Source of the DNA: Planktomarina sp.
GTDB taxonomy: Bacteria; Pseudomonadota; Alphaproteobacteria; Rhodobacterales; Rhodobacteraceae
DNA length: 33,553 nucleotides
Assembly (NCBI GenBank): GCA_020630015.1
Contig: JAHDCF010000035.1
Coordinates: 1-33,553, forward strand
Direction: 5' to 3'
Numbering within the stretch: position 1 is the stretch's first letter; each line of letters opens with the position of its first letter. A model generated the notes under the pieces. The model made no database searches and had not been told where the DNA came from. It saw nothing but the letters and a program-made list of their open reading frames with translations. Of the stretch, positions 32,822-33,553 are shown in pieces. The position numbers and the translations under genes were made by a program.

Positions 32822-33553
32822 TTATGCCGTTGATGTTTCGTCAGCGCCATAAATTTCAAGGGTTTCTGGATCAACAACCTGAATGACATCTTCAGCTTGT
32901 TCATCTGTCAATTCTGCGCCGGTTACGATGATAAGTGTGTCACCATCATTTCCTGAAACGGAAACCAAGGTTCCTTCCAGCAATGCATTGTTCACGGGAT
33001 CAGAACCGACGAATGTTTCAACGTCGATGGAACTGCCATCACCGTCACCTGACAAATTCACCAACCGCAGGACATCTGTTTCCGGGTTAAAATTCGTGAC
33101 AAGATAACCTTCTTCTTCTGGCTGATCTTCACCCACCGGCAGATAAACATTTTCCGGGGCGTCATTTAATTGAACGATGCTGGTAAGTGGATCTTCCCCA
33201 AAGCCATATCCAATATCCAGAGTTTCAACTGGTTGCTCTTCCTCGGGTGCGACGATTTCATCTTCTTCTTGTTCATCAGACGGTTGATCATCAACGACTG
33301 TATCTGGATCAGTATTGACGGGTTCGTCCACCTCGTCATCTTCGTCGTCTGATTCCTCTGAAGCTTCATCGGTGTTTGGCGTATCAGCGGTCTCTTCGGG
33401 GGCCGCTTCTGTGTCAGTTTCATCAACCTCTTCATCCGCCGACGTTTGCGAATCTGAGCTTTCGTCACTGGATTGATCATCAGAATTGGATGATTCTTCA
33501 TCCGCATCCGCATCCGCATCCGCATCCGCATCCGCATCCGCATCCGCATCCGC
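32822..33553 (-). CDS. C-terminal part of a very acidic, Asp/Glu-rich protein with (Ala-Asp)n repeat
   Basis: The reading frame is open from the right edge to TAA at 32822, giving 243 residues with no start in the window; an internal GTG at 33331 is not a convincing start. The N-terminal visible part is nine Ala-Asp pairs, then about 90 residues dominated by Asp, Glu and Ser. The last 115 residues look folded: GYGFGEDPLTSIVQL, then EGYLVTNFNPETDVLRLVNLSG and GDTLIIVTGAEL. The pattern FxPxTDVLRL is like the C-terminal part of type I secreted RTX proteins, including the one ending at 22184. A secreted acidic protein is therefore likely but not shown. Confidence 0.65.
   Translation of the reverse strand, partial: ADADADADADADADADADEESSNSDDQSSDESSDSQTSADEEVDETDTEAAPEETADTPNTDEASEESDDEDDEVDEPVNTDPDTVVDDQPSDEQEEDEIVAPEEEQPVETLDIGYGFGEDPLTSIVQLNDAPENVYLPVGEDQPEEEGYLVTNFNPETDVLRLVNLSGDGDGSSIDVETFVGSDPVNNALLEGTLVSVSGNDGDTLIIVTGAELTDEQAEDVIQVVDPETLEIYGADETSTA
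33499..33553 (-). repeat. Hexanucleotide repeat GCGGAT coding for Ala-Asp pairs
   Basis: Nine exact copies of CATCCG (GCGGAT on the coding strand) are visible and the array continues past the window edge. Because the unit is six bases, copy-number changes alter protein length by two residues without a frameshift. Confidence 0.95.

Noticed and set aside
33166-33549. Minus-strand frame reading Met-Arg repeats at the right end
   Set aside because: It is the out-of-frame reading of the GCGGAT repeat. The acidic frame stays open to the edge and has a folded C-terminus.
33499-33553. Repeats at the right edge as a possible CRISPR array
   Set aside because: The unit is six bases with no spacers and lies in frame inside a coding region.

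Overview
The window looks like chromosome from a marine alphaproteobacterium of the Rhodobacteraceae (Roseobacter group). The closest recognisable signatures are an Mcl1-type malyl-CoA lyase, a zinc-ribbon gene beside ftsE-ftsX-plsC, a DUF4175 (TIGR02302-type) protein, a probable divergent tlpA/argH pair and several Gly/Asp-rich RTX-like proteins. Assignments come from reading motifs; no database search was possible. Coding density is very high and no gap exceeds about 270 bases. I saw no rRNA, tRNA, insertion sequence, phage or CRISPR.

Layout. 1-3.4 kb: the start of a probable tlpA (minus), then argH, a small lipoprotein, a DUF2834 membrane protein and lysA (arginine and lysine synthesis). 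3.4-9.7 kb: a large DUF4175 membrane protein convergent with a zinc-ribbon membrane protein, then a tightly coupled block ftsE-ftsX-plsC-PPOX flavoprotein joined by 4-base stop/start overlaps (division and phospholipid synthesis). 9.7-12.4 kb: accA (minus), a secreted protein with two Cys/Asp repeats, and mcl1 (minus). 12.4-15.5 kb: divergent from mcl1 is a D-amino-acid operon, dgcN-dgcA-dat, ended by a clear terminator.

15.5-20.6 kb holds the most unusual locus. A 1396-residue membrane-anchored protein carries about nine BON-like repeats of roughly 115 residues and a C-terminal OmpA peptidoglycan-binding domain. It is followed by a membrane protein with a helix-hairpin-helix domain predicted to be cytoplasmic. 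Together they could link cell wall and cytoplasm or DNA; this is inference. 20.6-22.2 kb: an RTX protein with an N-terminal hydrophobic segment.

22.2-25.8 kb: a minus-strand operon (N-formylglutamate amidohydrolase, CHMI-type tautomerase, DUF1244, VOC protein) divergent from pyk and a small membrane protein. 25.8-31.6 kb: translation genes rpmI-rplT and pheS-pheT, with an SGNH hydrolase between the pairs, a membrane protein inside pheS-pheT and ytoQ after it. 31.8-33.55 kb: mscL, an Lrp/AsnC regulator with an inverted repeat in its leader, and the C-terminal part of a very acidic protein whose (Ala-Asp)n repeat runs off the right edge.
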